From assembly GCA_960531495.1 (NCBI GenBank), contig OY482862.1, positions 786,004 through 850,003 of the forward strand: a DNA stretch of 64,000 nucleotides, read 5' to 3'. The DNA is from Zeus faber. Its lineage: Eukaryota; Chordata; Actinopteri; Zeiformes; Zeidae. The notes beneath the pieces were generated by a model. That model was not told the DNA's origin and did no database searches. It was given only the letters and a program-made list of their open reading frames with translations. A program made the translations under genes and the position numbers. Positions 10,531-64,000 of the stretch are shown one piece after another; the stretch's first letter is position 1, and every line of letters starts with the position of its first letter.

Positions 10531-11656
10531 CTAAAAAAAAAAAAAGTATTTTAAGAGCAATTTTAGGTTAGCGGCTTGGATCCAGAAAATACCCCACTCA
10601 ACTCAGATCTGTGTCTATCCCTTCACACACGCATCAGGCCGGTTCTGTAACAGCAAGGGGGAAAAACAGTTCTGGGTATTTTCTTTTTTTAATGGTTGGT
10701 TCCAATCGGATCTCAAGGTGACTTTACCAAGTCTGATCCACTTCAAGGGCCCTAATTCAGAGTGGTGTTCAGTCACTTCTGTGTCAAATAGTCAAATCTA
10801 CACATGTACATTTTATCTTCGTACTGAGGGTTGTATTGGAGGTTTTATTGGTTGTATCGTGCGTGAAACGTGTTGAACTGAGTTGTGAGCTCACTCGGTG
10901 CGTAGCGTCGCCCTGTGGTTTGATTGGATTTACAGATTTCTCCATCTGTTTAGAGAGAGAGAGAGAGGGAGAGAGAGAGAGAGAGAGAATTTTACCCATT
11001 TTAAATATTAAAAGGTAGAGAGAGATAGAGATATCCAGTTTTTCTTGTGGTTGGTTCGAATGACAGGGACGTTTCGCAAAATGTTTCCTCGCCACGTATA
11101 ACACTAAGATGTGTATCTATTCGCAGAAGGTTGATGATTATTGTTTTTGATTTTATTTTGTTAGTGGGTGCTCGGGGTGAAGAGGTACTCCAATGTCGTC
11201 TGAGACCAAACGAAGAGAATGTTATGAACGATGCATAAGAAAATATACAAATGTACCCTATTTATGCCTATATAGACTGGATTACATTCAGTTTTAATCA
11301 CAAATGGTATGAAATATTTAATCTGTTAGATTCGGATTGTGGGAAATAGGCAAGAAACCCAACGTGCGTTTAAAAAATAAAGTATTGCCTATGTTTCAAT
11401 TACCAACGCGTTTGCCCACCAAGAATTTGACCCGAAATTCTTATTTACTGTCCCGATGAGCCAGGGTGTCCATTCACCATCTTTGGTAACACCTCCTTTT
11501 AAATATTTCCCCAAAACAGCCGCAGCCTCTCCTCCCTTCATTCTACAAACCAACCGCGGCGCCATGATCTCTTTGTTTCCTTCGAACCGAACCCGGGCCG
11601 CACCGCGACCCAAGAGTCTCTTGTTCCCCTCAGACCGCTGGTCCGCCCTTCCTTAC
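10531..11656 (-). other. creb1 first intron, promoter-proximal part
   Basis: Contains a (GA)n tract at 10952-10987 followed by TTTTACCCATTTTAAATATT, a repeat shared with 21147 and 22577. Otherwise nothing recognised until the CpG-rich zone begins near 11510. Confidence 0.5.
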
Positions 11657-11700
11657 CGATGCAGACTCCCTCCGTCGCACTGGCGTCTCCGGAGCTCCAG
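11657..11700 (-). other. creb1: creb1 non-coding exon 1 (5' UTR), upper end approximate
   Basis: The minus-strand donor GCATCG/GTAAGG at 11657/11656 lies inside the CpG-rich zone. No ATG precedes it in the likely exon, so it would be 5' UTR, as in vertebrate creb1 genes where translation starts in exon 2. The transcription start is placed just downstream of an ATATAA-like element on the minus strand (complement of 11701-11708), but this is a guess. Confidence 0.55.
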
Positions 11701-11890
11701 TTTATATTCCGGCCGACACGTAAGAGCCCGCGTCAGGCTTACACCTCCGTCGCGTCACCGAGAACAACAACGTTGAACTCAGAGCGGGACGAGCAGGGAG
11801 CTTGCGAAGCTTGCCGGGAAAAGCCGAAGGACACGCGGCGGGAAACGAATGTTGTACGGAAACGGCCGAAACATCCCGATAGCATCAATG
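11700..11890 (-). promoter_or_regulatory. CpG-rich creb1 promoter with CRE half-sites
   Basis: Dense CpG from about 11510 to 11890. CGTCA occurs at 11731-11735 and 11753-11757, that is, two TGACG half-sites on the minus strand within 27 bases, both in the form TGACGCG. Mammalian CREB1 promoters are known to carry CREs through which CREB regulates itself; the same arrangement here is inferred. Confidence 0.5.
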
Positions 11891-13133
11891 TCAGCGCAAA
11901 GAAAAGTTGACACAATAGGGTCAGTCAGAAATAGATACAACATATGTAGGCAAATATGTAAATATCTATAAAACAGTAGGTAACAGAGAGCAGCTGAGTT
12001 ATTTTGGCCAAACGATGGGTGTTTAAGGTTAAGCCATGTGTGACGGATCCCACTGTGCGTTTTTTTCTTCTTTCAATTAAGAAACTGAAGAACATAAATA
12101 AGTGAGGGGGTGATGAAAAAGCGTCTTAAATTGGAGGAGTAGAGTGCTTAGGCTACGGGCCGGCCCTACATAAGTGCATAGTATACAGTATAGTGATTTG
12201 TAATGATAGCACTAGTAGAAAGTGGTATGGTTCATTGTTGGTATAATTTATGTATCGCCGTGTATACATAGTAGTCGTGGTAGTCATATGCACAGATTAC
12301 GCGCACAGATCATAAATCCATCTGCATGTTCATTTATTAAATTATTGCATTATAATAACAATAATAGTAGTCATACAATTCCAGACCATCCCAAAATTCC
12401 ATGACATTCCACAATCCTTAATATGAAGAGTGAAATTATGGAAAACAACTGGCATATGCTCCGATACCAGGGCCTTATTTGGCCAAACATTTTATTTTTC
12501 TTCTAATTCTTCTTCTTCTGGGTTTTTATTTGTGGCTTGCATCCTGTACCGTTGCATTACCACCCGTCTTGATTGCTCTTATTGCTTCTGCACCTGTGAA
12601 CCCGCTCCGTGCCCTTCCTCCTGGGGGACACTCAGTGCTCACTTAGGATCTCCCTTTCACATGGCCAAAAGCTATAGAGCACTCTTGGATAACCAATTTC
12701 AACTGTACAATACCAACACTCACTTCAAGTAAGTGCAGCTTATGTTCAAATACTTCAGACTTCATTTATTGTGTCTTTCATTAATTCTGCTTTATTTACT
12801 TTGATATTCAGATAATGGAAATAGAAACACAAATTGGTTAACTCAGAGTATAATAATAATTTAGAAAACCATTTGGGTAACAAAATGCCGTAAAATATTC
12901 CATACAGCTTTGATAAAAAAAAAAAACAATCACATTTGGAACATTTTGTCCTATAGGGCACTATGAAGGGCACTTCGGAGGGGATGTCACCATGTCAAGT
13001 AATTTAGGGAGTAACAAGGTCAACTTCGAAATGGACTGCAAAGGGAACATATCGAAGTGTACAATGGTCACTTCACAAATTTTATGCATTATGCATTGTG
13101 AGTATTTTATAAGTTCACTGAAGCAGCCCTTCT
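11891..13133. other. intergenic stretch between creb1 and lims1
   Basis: AT-rich, no gene or confident repeat seen. A short TTC-rich tract lies near 12497-12522. Confidence 0.5.
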
Positions 13134-13490
13134 CAATCAGGGGGTCCCGACCCACTAGGGGGCCTCAGACAGAGTTGCCAGGGGGGCCTTGAGATGGCTG
13201 GGAGTATTTATTTAAAAATAATAGAAAAAAAACAGAAAAATAAAGAAAATGACAAAAACGATGGAAACAATGAATCAACTAGATGGAGCAGCTGCAATGA
13301 CAGGCAGAAACAGTTGAGTAGTGCAAAGAATAACAGCTGTCGCTCCCCATGCCACCTCAACACATTGTGTTCTGCACAGAGACACGCTTGCCGCAAAGGA
13401 CATTAATCCTGGGCTTCATGAAGTTTTGAACAATGTTTTGACTATTGTGAACTTTCTTAAAGCAAGAGCCACAAACTCCAGGCTAGTCAC

Positions 13491-13640
13491 TGCCCTCTGG
13501 GAAAAGGTGGGTTCTGATCATCACTCCCTGCTAATATTTACTGAGGTGAGGTGACTCACCTCAGTATACATTAGCTGCCCTCTGTGAAAAGGTGGGTTCT
13601 GATCATCACTCCCTGCTAATGTATACTGAGGTGAGGTGAC
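13491..13640. repeat. 85-bp period tandem duplication with hairpin at the junction
   Basis: The unit starting TGCCCTCTG and ending GAGGTGAGGTGAC occurs at 13491-13554 and 13576-13640 with few differences. At the junction lies a perfect 12-base inverted repeat (13539-13550 and 13555-13566) with a 4-base loop. It sits inside the hAT relic. Confidence 0.85.
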
Positions 13641-14034
13641 CTCTAGAGGAAAGATGCTGATGCAGCTGTTAAAGCTGAGAGAGGAACTATAGTACGACAA
13701 GAAACTTTAACTGGCTAAACTCTTCAAATATGAGTGATGGCTGGCTCAACTCAACAACCTCACAGCCATTTTAATTGAAACAAACAAACTCAACAAAACA
13801 ATGCAGGATGGAAATACAAACATCATTACCCAGCATGAAAGAGTGGAGGTTTTCAGGAGAAAACTAAACATGTGGAAGAATCAAGCCACAGCAGGAACCA
13901 CTGACATGTTTGAATAGTTGCATGCCTTCCTTCAGCAGAAGAAGATGTATTTCAGAACCATTAAACACCACGTATGTATTCATGGGGTGGACAAAAGCAT
14001 TTGTGGGTATATACAGATACATTTTAGTTAGAAG

Positions 14035-14345
14035 AAGAAGAATCTTTAATTATCACACCACACTACAACACATGCACGCTTTTGGATGGTGGAGGGCTGC
14101 CGGGGGGGCAGCCAGGAGCAATGGGCACCATTCGTCGACGCTGGTCAGAAGATAATGTGTGCATGTTTATGGTGGGGGTCCTTACTGACATTAGGTGGAG
14201 GAAACCCCATGTGAGCATGGGGAGAACATGCAAACTCCACACAGCTTCTATTTGGGAGATAACCCGCCCGGAGCACAGTGCCAGCAGCGCCCCAGGCGGG
14301 AATCGAACCCAGGACCTTTTTGCTGTGAGGCAGCAAAAGAATATT
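14035..14345 (-). mobile_element. retroposed repeat (SINE-like), reverse copy
   Basis: In complement it contains the fish-wide block GGAGTTTGCATGTTCTCCCC, a tRNA box B-like GGGTTCGATTCCCGCC, and a 3' part (ATTGCTCCTGGCTGCCCCCC, then GTGATAATTAAAGATTCTT) that also occurs on the plus strand at 35440-35660. It splits the hAT transposase relic. Confidence 0.55.
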
Positions 14346-14756
14346 ATGTTTATGTTACAGCACACTTGTCAGAGATGTTGGACAAATATTTACCTGAACT
14401 CAAGGAGGAGGAAGCAGCTTCTCACCTCTGGAAGAAGAACCCATTTACAGAGAACATTGAGACCAAGCTTCCTGACACATACCCATCCAGGCTCTTGGAG
14501 GAACTCATTGAAATCTAATCAAATTCCACCTGGAGGGCTTGGTTCAGTGATTTTTCGGTATTTATTGATAAGATATTTCTATTATTGGAATTTGAATTTT
14601 TTTGTATTTTTGGAGAAATGGTTACTTTATATTTAAAGCAAACACCTGCGTCAAAAGACGCATAAAAGTCTGTATCATATTTATCAGGGCCCTGAAGCAT
14701 TTTAGCATTCACAGGTGGAGTTTGACAGTAAAAAGGTTGAGGACCACTGATCTACA

Positions 14757-14865
14757 TTACATAACATGGCCAAAAGTATGTGGACACCTGAACCCCAGAC
14801 CCATATGTGCTTGTTGAACATTTATTTTCAAAGCCATGGGCATTCATATGGAGTTAGTCATCCCA
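14757..14865. mobile_element. Tc1-like terminal fragment
   Basis: GGCCAAAAGTATGTGGACAC and the following CATATGTGCTTGTTGAACAT are a terminal repeat found on many fish Tc1-like elements. Only about 110 bp remain, abutting the hAT end. Confidence 0.6.
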
Positions 14866-16837
14866 ATGGGTGGGCACACTTAACTATGGGCAAGACACCT
14901 TGCAGTGACCCTGCGGTCATTTGTTCCATGTCTCTCCCTCTCTCGAACATCTATCTGTTTAATAACACCTTAATATAACTTTACTGCTTAATGCTGTTAA
15001 AACCACTTTTGCACACGGCACCACACATTTGGGGGGATTGAAGCTACCTGTCTTCAGCCCGACGGTAGTGAGGATTTATTTCGGCCAAGGCAAATAGCCA
15101 CATATTTCATTATAAGAGGCCAAACTAAAACACATAAAACCACATTTTTCACATGCATTTTACATAGTTATTAGCCACATTATGTTTTTGTAGTCTGTAA
15201 AGACATACACTTGACTTAAAGATCCACGAACCACACTAGCACACATGTTTGTTTATGTTTAATGTTGCCCACTCATACTGTATGTGCTGGTCTCTTTTGT
15301 TTCCATTTAAGGAGATGGCCCAGTCGATTAAGTGATGTCTGCCGTTATTCTTTTGTAAAATTAAACACATTAAATCACACACAGTGAGAACAGAGTACAA
15401 AGATCATATTAGACATCACGAAACAGGGAAGTTCAATATCATGTTGACAACATGTTGAGATTTGATGCTGGAGTGTGTGGTTATGTTTAATTACAAGGAC
15501 AGAGGAAGCTAAATGCAAAGGGCAGCAATATAGTAGAATAATTAATCTTTATAGATCTATAGGGAATGTTTGTTGCGCTCGCCTAGGTAGCTTCACGATC
15601 TTCCTTGTTAATGTAAAAAGCAAAATAATACATTCATATATATTGCTCCATAGGCCTATATTGATCTCTCCTATATCACCGCCATGTCTGAGGTATCTAT
15701 GTATCATTTTTACAGTCAATTGGCAGCTTTCTGTAATGCTTCAATAACTGAATGTATTTCATTGAAGTTTTTATTGTCTTTTATTTATGGCACTTGGGAC
15801 AAATGGACAAAAATCTAAAGAGATAAGCTATAAAAAGTGTATGTAAATTACTCATCGCTAATGCTCTATAATACATATGCCTTTTGCTGTCTTTGTAATT
15901 ACTTTTTTTTCTGACTGGGGAAAAATCACTTGAAACGAAAGCTCTACTTTTACATTTCTCATGTTCGTTAACCTTTGAGAAACGTTTTTAAATATGCGAA
16001 ATCGTCTCACTTCCTTCCACGGGAAAAAAATAAGTAAATTAAAAAAAATAAAAAATAAACAAACAAACAAATAAATAAATAAAAAAGGAAATTCGCGCGC
16101 CCGCCAACCAGACTTTCTATTTCCCTTACGTCATCCGCGTGCTCGTGAGACCATTCCCTTTTAAGGCAAACTATGTGATTTCTAGCAATCTGATGCAGTC
16201 ATGTAAAAAAGGAGTACATACATCATACAAGGATAGATTTCATATTAGTAGGGAAGTGTGTTCTCAAGTATTTTATTTACGTATTTTTTTATTAATGCCA
16301 GTTTTCCTGTTCGTTGGTGGAAGTCGAAGGTTTACAAAAACATAAATGCGATCTCTAGGTCTTGGTCCTGGACCATTCGTAATGACTTGTATTTTATCTG
16401 TAATCCAGATACAACACAACACATCGATGTTAGGAAAGAAGCACAACAGCTCTGCTCTGCTCTGCGACGCTCTGCTCTGCGACGCTGAAGCGACGCTGAA
16501 GTGAGCAGCACATTCCGTTGTGCGTTCAAAACCCTCGGATTTTTTCACTAACGTATTTGTCCCCGACAAATATACTGTTGCATGGGCTGAACTCACATCA
16601 TAATAACAATAATAATAAAAAAAAAACATAGGATAAATGGTTTCTGTTATATTATTAAAAAAACCCTTTCAGATTTGTGGAAACTGTTTTATTTGTAAAA
16701 ACAGGGAAAAGGACCACTTAAGACCAGGTCTAGATCAAAAACAAAAACTCAAAACTGGACTAGATTATAATAAGAAGCCTAAACATCGTTTCAAACCCCA
16801 TTTCAGATGTGCGAAAAGCATTATTATTTTGATGAAA
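14866..16837. other. intergenic stretch without recognised gene
   Basis: AT-rich. Holds an A-rich simple tract at about 16022-16087 and a short tandem array at 16447-16500 (units CTCTGCTCTGCGACG and CTGAAGCGACG). No coding similarity seen. Confidence 0.5.
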
Positions 16838-17061
16838 ACATTATGAACGGAGAGATTTAAATATGTCGGACTTGAGGACGAAGATGAAGAGTTTTGTTTT
16901 TGTTTATGCAATTTGTTAATAATGCAAATCAATTCTAACACTGTTCAAAACAGTGTACTCTGGCAGGTTTTAGTGTTTGTGGAGCAGCCACTTAGCACTT
17001 TAACCATAAACACAGCCAGAAATGCAGTAAAAAGGAAGTCTCGGTCACCAAAAAGACCAGT
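16838..17061 (+). repeat. inverted-repeat partner A (of 21774-21985)
   Basis: 224 bases (ACATTATGAACGGAGAGATT ... CACCAAAAAGACCAGT) reappear as the reverse complement at 21774-21985 with roughly nine bases in ten identical. Both copies have a long CA/TG microsatellite on the inward side. No coding content; the origin is either a dispersed repeat or a local inverted duplication. Confidence 0.85.
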
Positions 17062-17096
17062 CTAGGTCTTAACAGCCGAGGCAGGAAATGTTTTTT

Positions 17097-17238
<142 letters not shown>

Positions 17239-17340
17239 GACCAGGTCTAGATTAAAAAAAACTGCTGTACCTATGGTAGTCAAACGTGGACTATGTTAGA
17301 ATGACGACTCTGCCCAATGCAACGCGATCTTGGATTCCAG

Positions 17341-17553
17341 GGGCGGGTTCTGGTCCCATTTTGGCCAATTAAATGACATTCTGCGGTGGGATCCTCCACT
17401 GAATGCAAATCATTGGAAGACTGGAGCATTTTTCCTCTGCTCTTAGCTGATAGATTCTGGAATCTGGATACGGGACAGTATTATGTGTCGACATTTGTTC
17501 GTTCAACCCTAACCCGAAAGCCTGAGACAGCAGAGCGACTGACAAGAGGGGTG
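17341..17553 (+). promoter_or_regulatory. probable promoter / 5' UTR for lims1 first exon 1a
   Basis: A GC-box-like GGGGCGGGTT at about 17340 and CCAAT at 17365-17369 lie 180-210 bases ahead of the ATG of exon 1a. No TATA box. The assignment is by position and motif only. Confidence 0.35.
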
Positions 17554-60878
<43,325 letters not shown>

Positions 60879-61780
60879 GACAACTGAAGCAGAGATAAAT
60901 GCAAGGCCGTGGAGACGGCCATAATTGAAGGGACATTAAAGCAGGACGTACAATCATGTAAAACAGTGTAAGGGTATTTCCTGTCATTGGATTCCATAAT
61001 GGAAGTTGCTCAGATTGTTTTGGTACTATTGCATTTGCAAAATTACATGTTGTCCTCTCAATTATGGTCACGCCTTCAAACTTAATTCTTATTTAAATGT
61101 TGAGTTCCGATCGGTTATCTTTGGTCCAGTGCCTTTTGAAATGCAGTGTGCAGTATTTTTCACATTTGCCTTGCTACATTACACTGAAGTGGCCTTGTAA
61201 TGCACAAAGTATTATAATCAAAAGCATGTTAAAACAAAGTTAATGTTTTATTGACAATGTTACTGCATTTCTAAGGTCCTATATAACTAAATATGTCCTT
61301 CACTGTATGCATAGTTTGCTGCTTATACCTCTTATTGGAATCATGCTCTAATATCAAGTATCAACCTTGATTGGCAATATAAGAAATTGTATTGTAACTT
61401 CGGTTTTGTGTGTTGTATTTAATGGTCGTCACAAATATGATTGTAACCCCCCCCCAAAAATGATGCCTTTTGACCCTCGTTGCTTTTCGAATAAGCACAG
61501 ATTGTGGAAGTGAAGTAAGAAATTATTCAGCAATACAACTAAATTGATCCTCAATGTCATTAAGGTTTGGACCCTTTTGGGCAAGAAACACAAATCGCTG
61601 AATGAGTCAACTGTTCTACCGGGAGGAAGTATTTTTCTGTGAAAAATAACATGTTAAACAGGGGGTTGTTTCGCAGATCAACACATTCCACTGTCGAATT
61701 GAAATAACCAAAGAGCTTACTCGCTACGCCTTTAGTGTAACTCCACATATTGCTGCAATGCTTGAAGAACATAATATTTG
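60879..61780 (+). other. lims1: lims1 3' untranslated region
   Basis: Follows the stop with no further reading frame. ATTAAA at 60935-60940 is the nearest weak polyadenylation signal; no AATAAA was noticed before 62832. The mRNA end is not determined. Confidence 0.55.
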
Positions 61781-62750
61781 TGGCCGTTCCGCCTGCTACA
61801 CGCCACCTAAGTGGCGTTATCAGTGTCCTATGACACAGAGACACATGCAGAGATGTTGCAAGCACACCAGTTTATTGTAGAGAATGGCAAGATGTAACAA
61901 GTTGGGAGCAGATGTGTGTGTGGGGATTGGTGATTTACCTTTTGCTCATTGATTGCTCTGATGAGCAACGGGTCTACAGCCACCTCTGATCCCAGGCCCA
62001 ATTATCTAGACCCCAAACAGGTGTGACTGCTTAAACCACCCTACATACCCCCCACCCCCGAATTAAACTGAGGCCAGGGATGATCCCTGGCCAAAGCCTA
62101 CTTCCCACCCCTTCACCAGGCAGAGAAAAAAAAAGTAATTGAATGCCTGGAATCTGAAACAAACATACCTTAAAACAAACAAATGTCCAACAAAACAGAA
62201 ACAGCCCCTTTCCCAGACACCTGGTTTCCCAGAACAGCACGGTCCATGGTCAACCCTCCCCCAGGATGATGACAGATTTCCTTCCTCCCTTCCGGAGAGT
62301 GGAGCCTGCCGCTACTGTGCTGACTGGTTCAAGATGAAGAGATGTGGAGGTGTAGCCAGGCTTGGCTGTTGCGGGGGCTGCTTGGAGGGGCTGCTTGGAG
62401 GGGCAGCCTGGCTGCGCAGCAGTGGCTGCTGGGGGGAGCAGCTTGCTGCAGGGGTTACCCATGGTTGCTGTGGCTGCTTCTCTGCCAGTCCTCCGCTGGA
62501 CATCCTGGGTGCTGCTGCTGCCAGTCGGGAGAGGGCTGGATCTGAAGCCGCCAGTTGACCTGCTGGTGGCTCCACTAAGTCTTTGGACGGCTGTTCTGTG
62601 TCCCTAAACCCGTACCAGAGAGTCCCTGTTCAGGCGCAACTGTGGCAGTTCTGCATGCCACACGAGTGGTGTTTTCACATCTGATCCCCAGGTCCAACTA
62701 CCTAGACCCAAGACAGTTGTGGCTGCTTTAAACACACTACCCCCACATTT
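61781..62750. repeat. direct-repeat-flanked GC-rich block, unidentified element
   Basis: Left module: GCCGTTCCGCCTGCTACACG (about 61784), then CTGATCCCAGGCCCAATTAT and CTAGACCCCAAACAGGTGTG (61987-62045). Right module: GCAGTTCTGCATGCCACACG, then CTGATCCCCAGGTCCAACTA and CTAGACCCAAGACAGTTGTG (62645-62750). The left has about 180 extra bases. The interior 62330-62570 is GC-rich with repeats of GGGGCTGCTTGGA. It may be a short terminal-repeat retroelement fossil or a tandem duplication; no family recognised. Confidence 0.5.
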
Positions 62751-64000
62751 ATCCATGCCAACACTCCAAAGTGCATGAACGGAAAGTGAACTTTGCTCTT
62801 GTCATGTTTAGTAGTTGAGTATTTTGATCTGAATAAATACGTTTTGATGCATCCTTATTTGTTATGTTATTATTTATTGAGGAACAATGCTGATTCTGTC
62901 CTGACCATGGAATAACAGACCAATTCTTTAGCCTCTCAGATCCTTGAGGGGTCATGGGAATTTACCAGACCAGTCTACATGTTTTGCAGACATGGAAAAA
63001 AAGCTTATGGCTGTGTACCAAGAGGGTTTCTCTTAAAATGTACTAAGGGAGTAGGATCTGCCATGTCCGTGACACAGATAAGTGGCCCGATAACCGAAGG
63101 ATGGATGGAATATTAATATAATATGGCGTGGTCTAAATGAGTTCTTTCAAAAGAATGCCAATGGGGGGCATGACCTTGTTTTGTTCCATCACTATGGTAA
63201 TAGAATGCGGCCTAATTATGTTCCATTCCAAAATGCAATATGCATATTCAGATGTGGCTGTACTGCAGTATTAACTACATAATGGATTATTGACATTAAT
63301 GGGGCATTTCCTAATAAATAACTAAACTTGGATTGAACACTTCCCTGTTAGTTTGTAATCTGTTGTCTCACCTCATCTGTCGATTTATTTTTTGAGGGGC
63401 AGAAATCTCAGTTCCCTTTACATTAAAAGGAAGTTATCTCACAACTACGCGGGGGACATGGGCGCTTGTGTTGGCGGATGTGAAGAAAGTGTACACAAAG
63501 AAAATAGATCAATCTTCTCACACACTTTTTTTTATTTTTATTTTTATTTTTTTTTAAGTGATTTCATTTATTTTCCCTGCCAAAAAAGATATTCTAAACT
63601 GGGCTATCATTACAAAGACTGTAGGCATAGATAGATAGACAGATAGATACTGTAGATAGAGAGTTCCAAACTTTCTTAAACACAATTAAAAAGTCAATTA
63701 AATACATTCTGTTACTGAAGCATTACAGAAAGCTGCCAATTGACTGAATATGATATACACTCATCACCTCGATGCTTGGTCAGACTTCAGCCATCACAAA
63801 TTACATGAAGGTGGTCTATTTCTATTTCTTTTAATCTATTGCTATTAAGGGGGGGGGCGGGGGTTATAACCTCTTTCTTAAGATAGAAGCATGACAACTG
63901 TCCCAAAAGCCAGAAAACCAATCAATACAGGGAATTAAAAGTAAGGCCTTGGAGCTGGTGAAGGGAAGGAGATGATACGTGCCAGTTTAAAGTAAAAAAT
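62751..64000. other. downstream sequence, no gene recognised
   Basis: AATAAA at 62832-62837. A T-rich tract at 63524-63556, a GATA-like tract at about 63628-63660 and a G run at 63850-63857. No coding similarity. Confidence 0.45.

Larger units (their letters stand above)
13134..14749 (+). mobile_element. hAT transposon relic, ZBED/SCAND3-type transposase
   Basis: The right end reads, in complement, CAGTGGTCCTCAACCTTTTT, a classic hAT terminus. The left end CAGCCCTTCTCAATCAGGGG is a weaker match. No 8-bp duplication is clear. On the plus strand two stretches read like the ZBED5/SCAND3 group of hAT transposases: LNKTMQDGNTNIITQHERVE to FRRKLNMWKNQA (about 13775-13915), and HLSEMLDKYLPELKEEEAA to HLWKKNPF (about 14360-14515). 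They are separated by a retroposed repeat at 14035-14345. Only a small part of the roughly 600-residue transposase remains; dead. Confidence 0.75.

Noticed and set aside
11456-11776. Plus-strand 106-residue open frame in the CpG-rich zone
   Set aside because: Composition-driven frame over the creb1 promoter and first exon on the other strand.
62139-62575. Overlapping open frames of 139 and 87 residues
   Set aside because: They depend on the GC-rich repeat core; no splice context, no similarity, and both strands are equally open.

Overview
This is a stretch of vertebrate nuclear DNA, almost certainly from a ray-finned (teleost) fish. The signs are spliced genes in small exons, very long CA/GA/TA microsatellites, several Tc1-like transposons, RTE, Rex and L2-type LINEs, hAT elements, tRNA-headed SINEs and Ty3/gypsy fossils. 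There is no bacterial-style operon, CRISPR array or genuine tRNA/rRNA gene.

Two host genes were recognised, and they point away from each other. On the minus strand, the 5' half of creb1 (the cAMP-response transcription factor) occupies about 5.7-11.7 kb: a non-coding first exon in a CpG-rich promoter (splice donor at 11657/11656), then coding exons at 7928-7827, 7048-6902 and 5790-5690. The last carries the kinase-inducible domain with its PKA site. The remaining creb1 exons (bZIP) must lie beyond the left edge. The leftmost 5.6 kb is therefore creb1 intron filled with two Tc1 elements and a gypsy fossil.

On the plus strand, lims1 (PINCH-1, five LIM domains, adaptor of the ILK-PINCH-parvin complex at integrin adhesions) runs from 17.5 to beyond 60.9 kb. 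Eight common internal exons were placed to the base, and every phase agrees; the core protein is 325 residues. Three alternative first exons (17554, 25740, 36913) all end in the same phase and join the common acceptor at 45155. Two alternative terminal exons (58039-58183 and 60764-60878) both complete LIM5 but give different tails.

Layout: 0-5.6 kb creb1 intron with transposons; 5.7-11.7 kb creb1 exons and promoter; 11.9-17.3 kb intergenic with a hAT relic; 17.5-45 kb long lims1 first-intron region (gypsy fossil, Rex3-like LINE, L2-like LINE, two RTE copies in inverted orientation, MITEs, alternative promoters); 45-61 kb common lims1 exons with a nested Tc1/RTE/MITE cluster, a clean hAT MITE with 8-bp target duplication, and a 1.6-kb Tc1 between the two alternative last exons; 61-64 kb lims1 3' region with an unidentified direct-repeat-flanked block.

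I found no clearly new molecular system. The items most worth a second look are the alternative terminal lims1 exons, the three lims1 starts, two perfect short-loop hairpins, the paired inverted repeats, the lost SQ serine in creb1 and a possible creb1 micro-exon.
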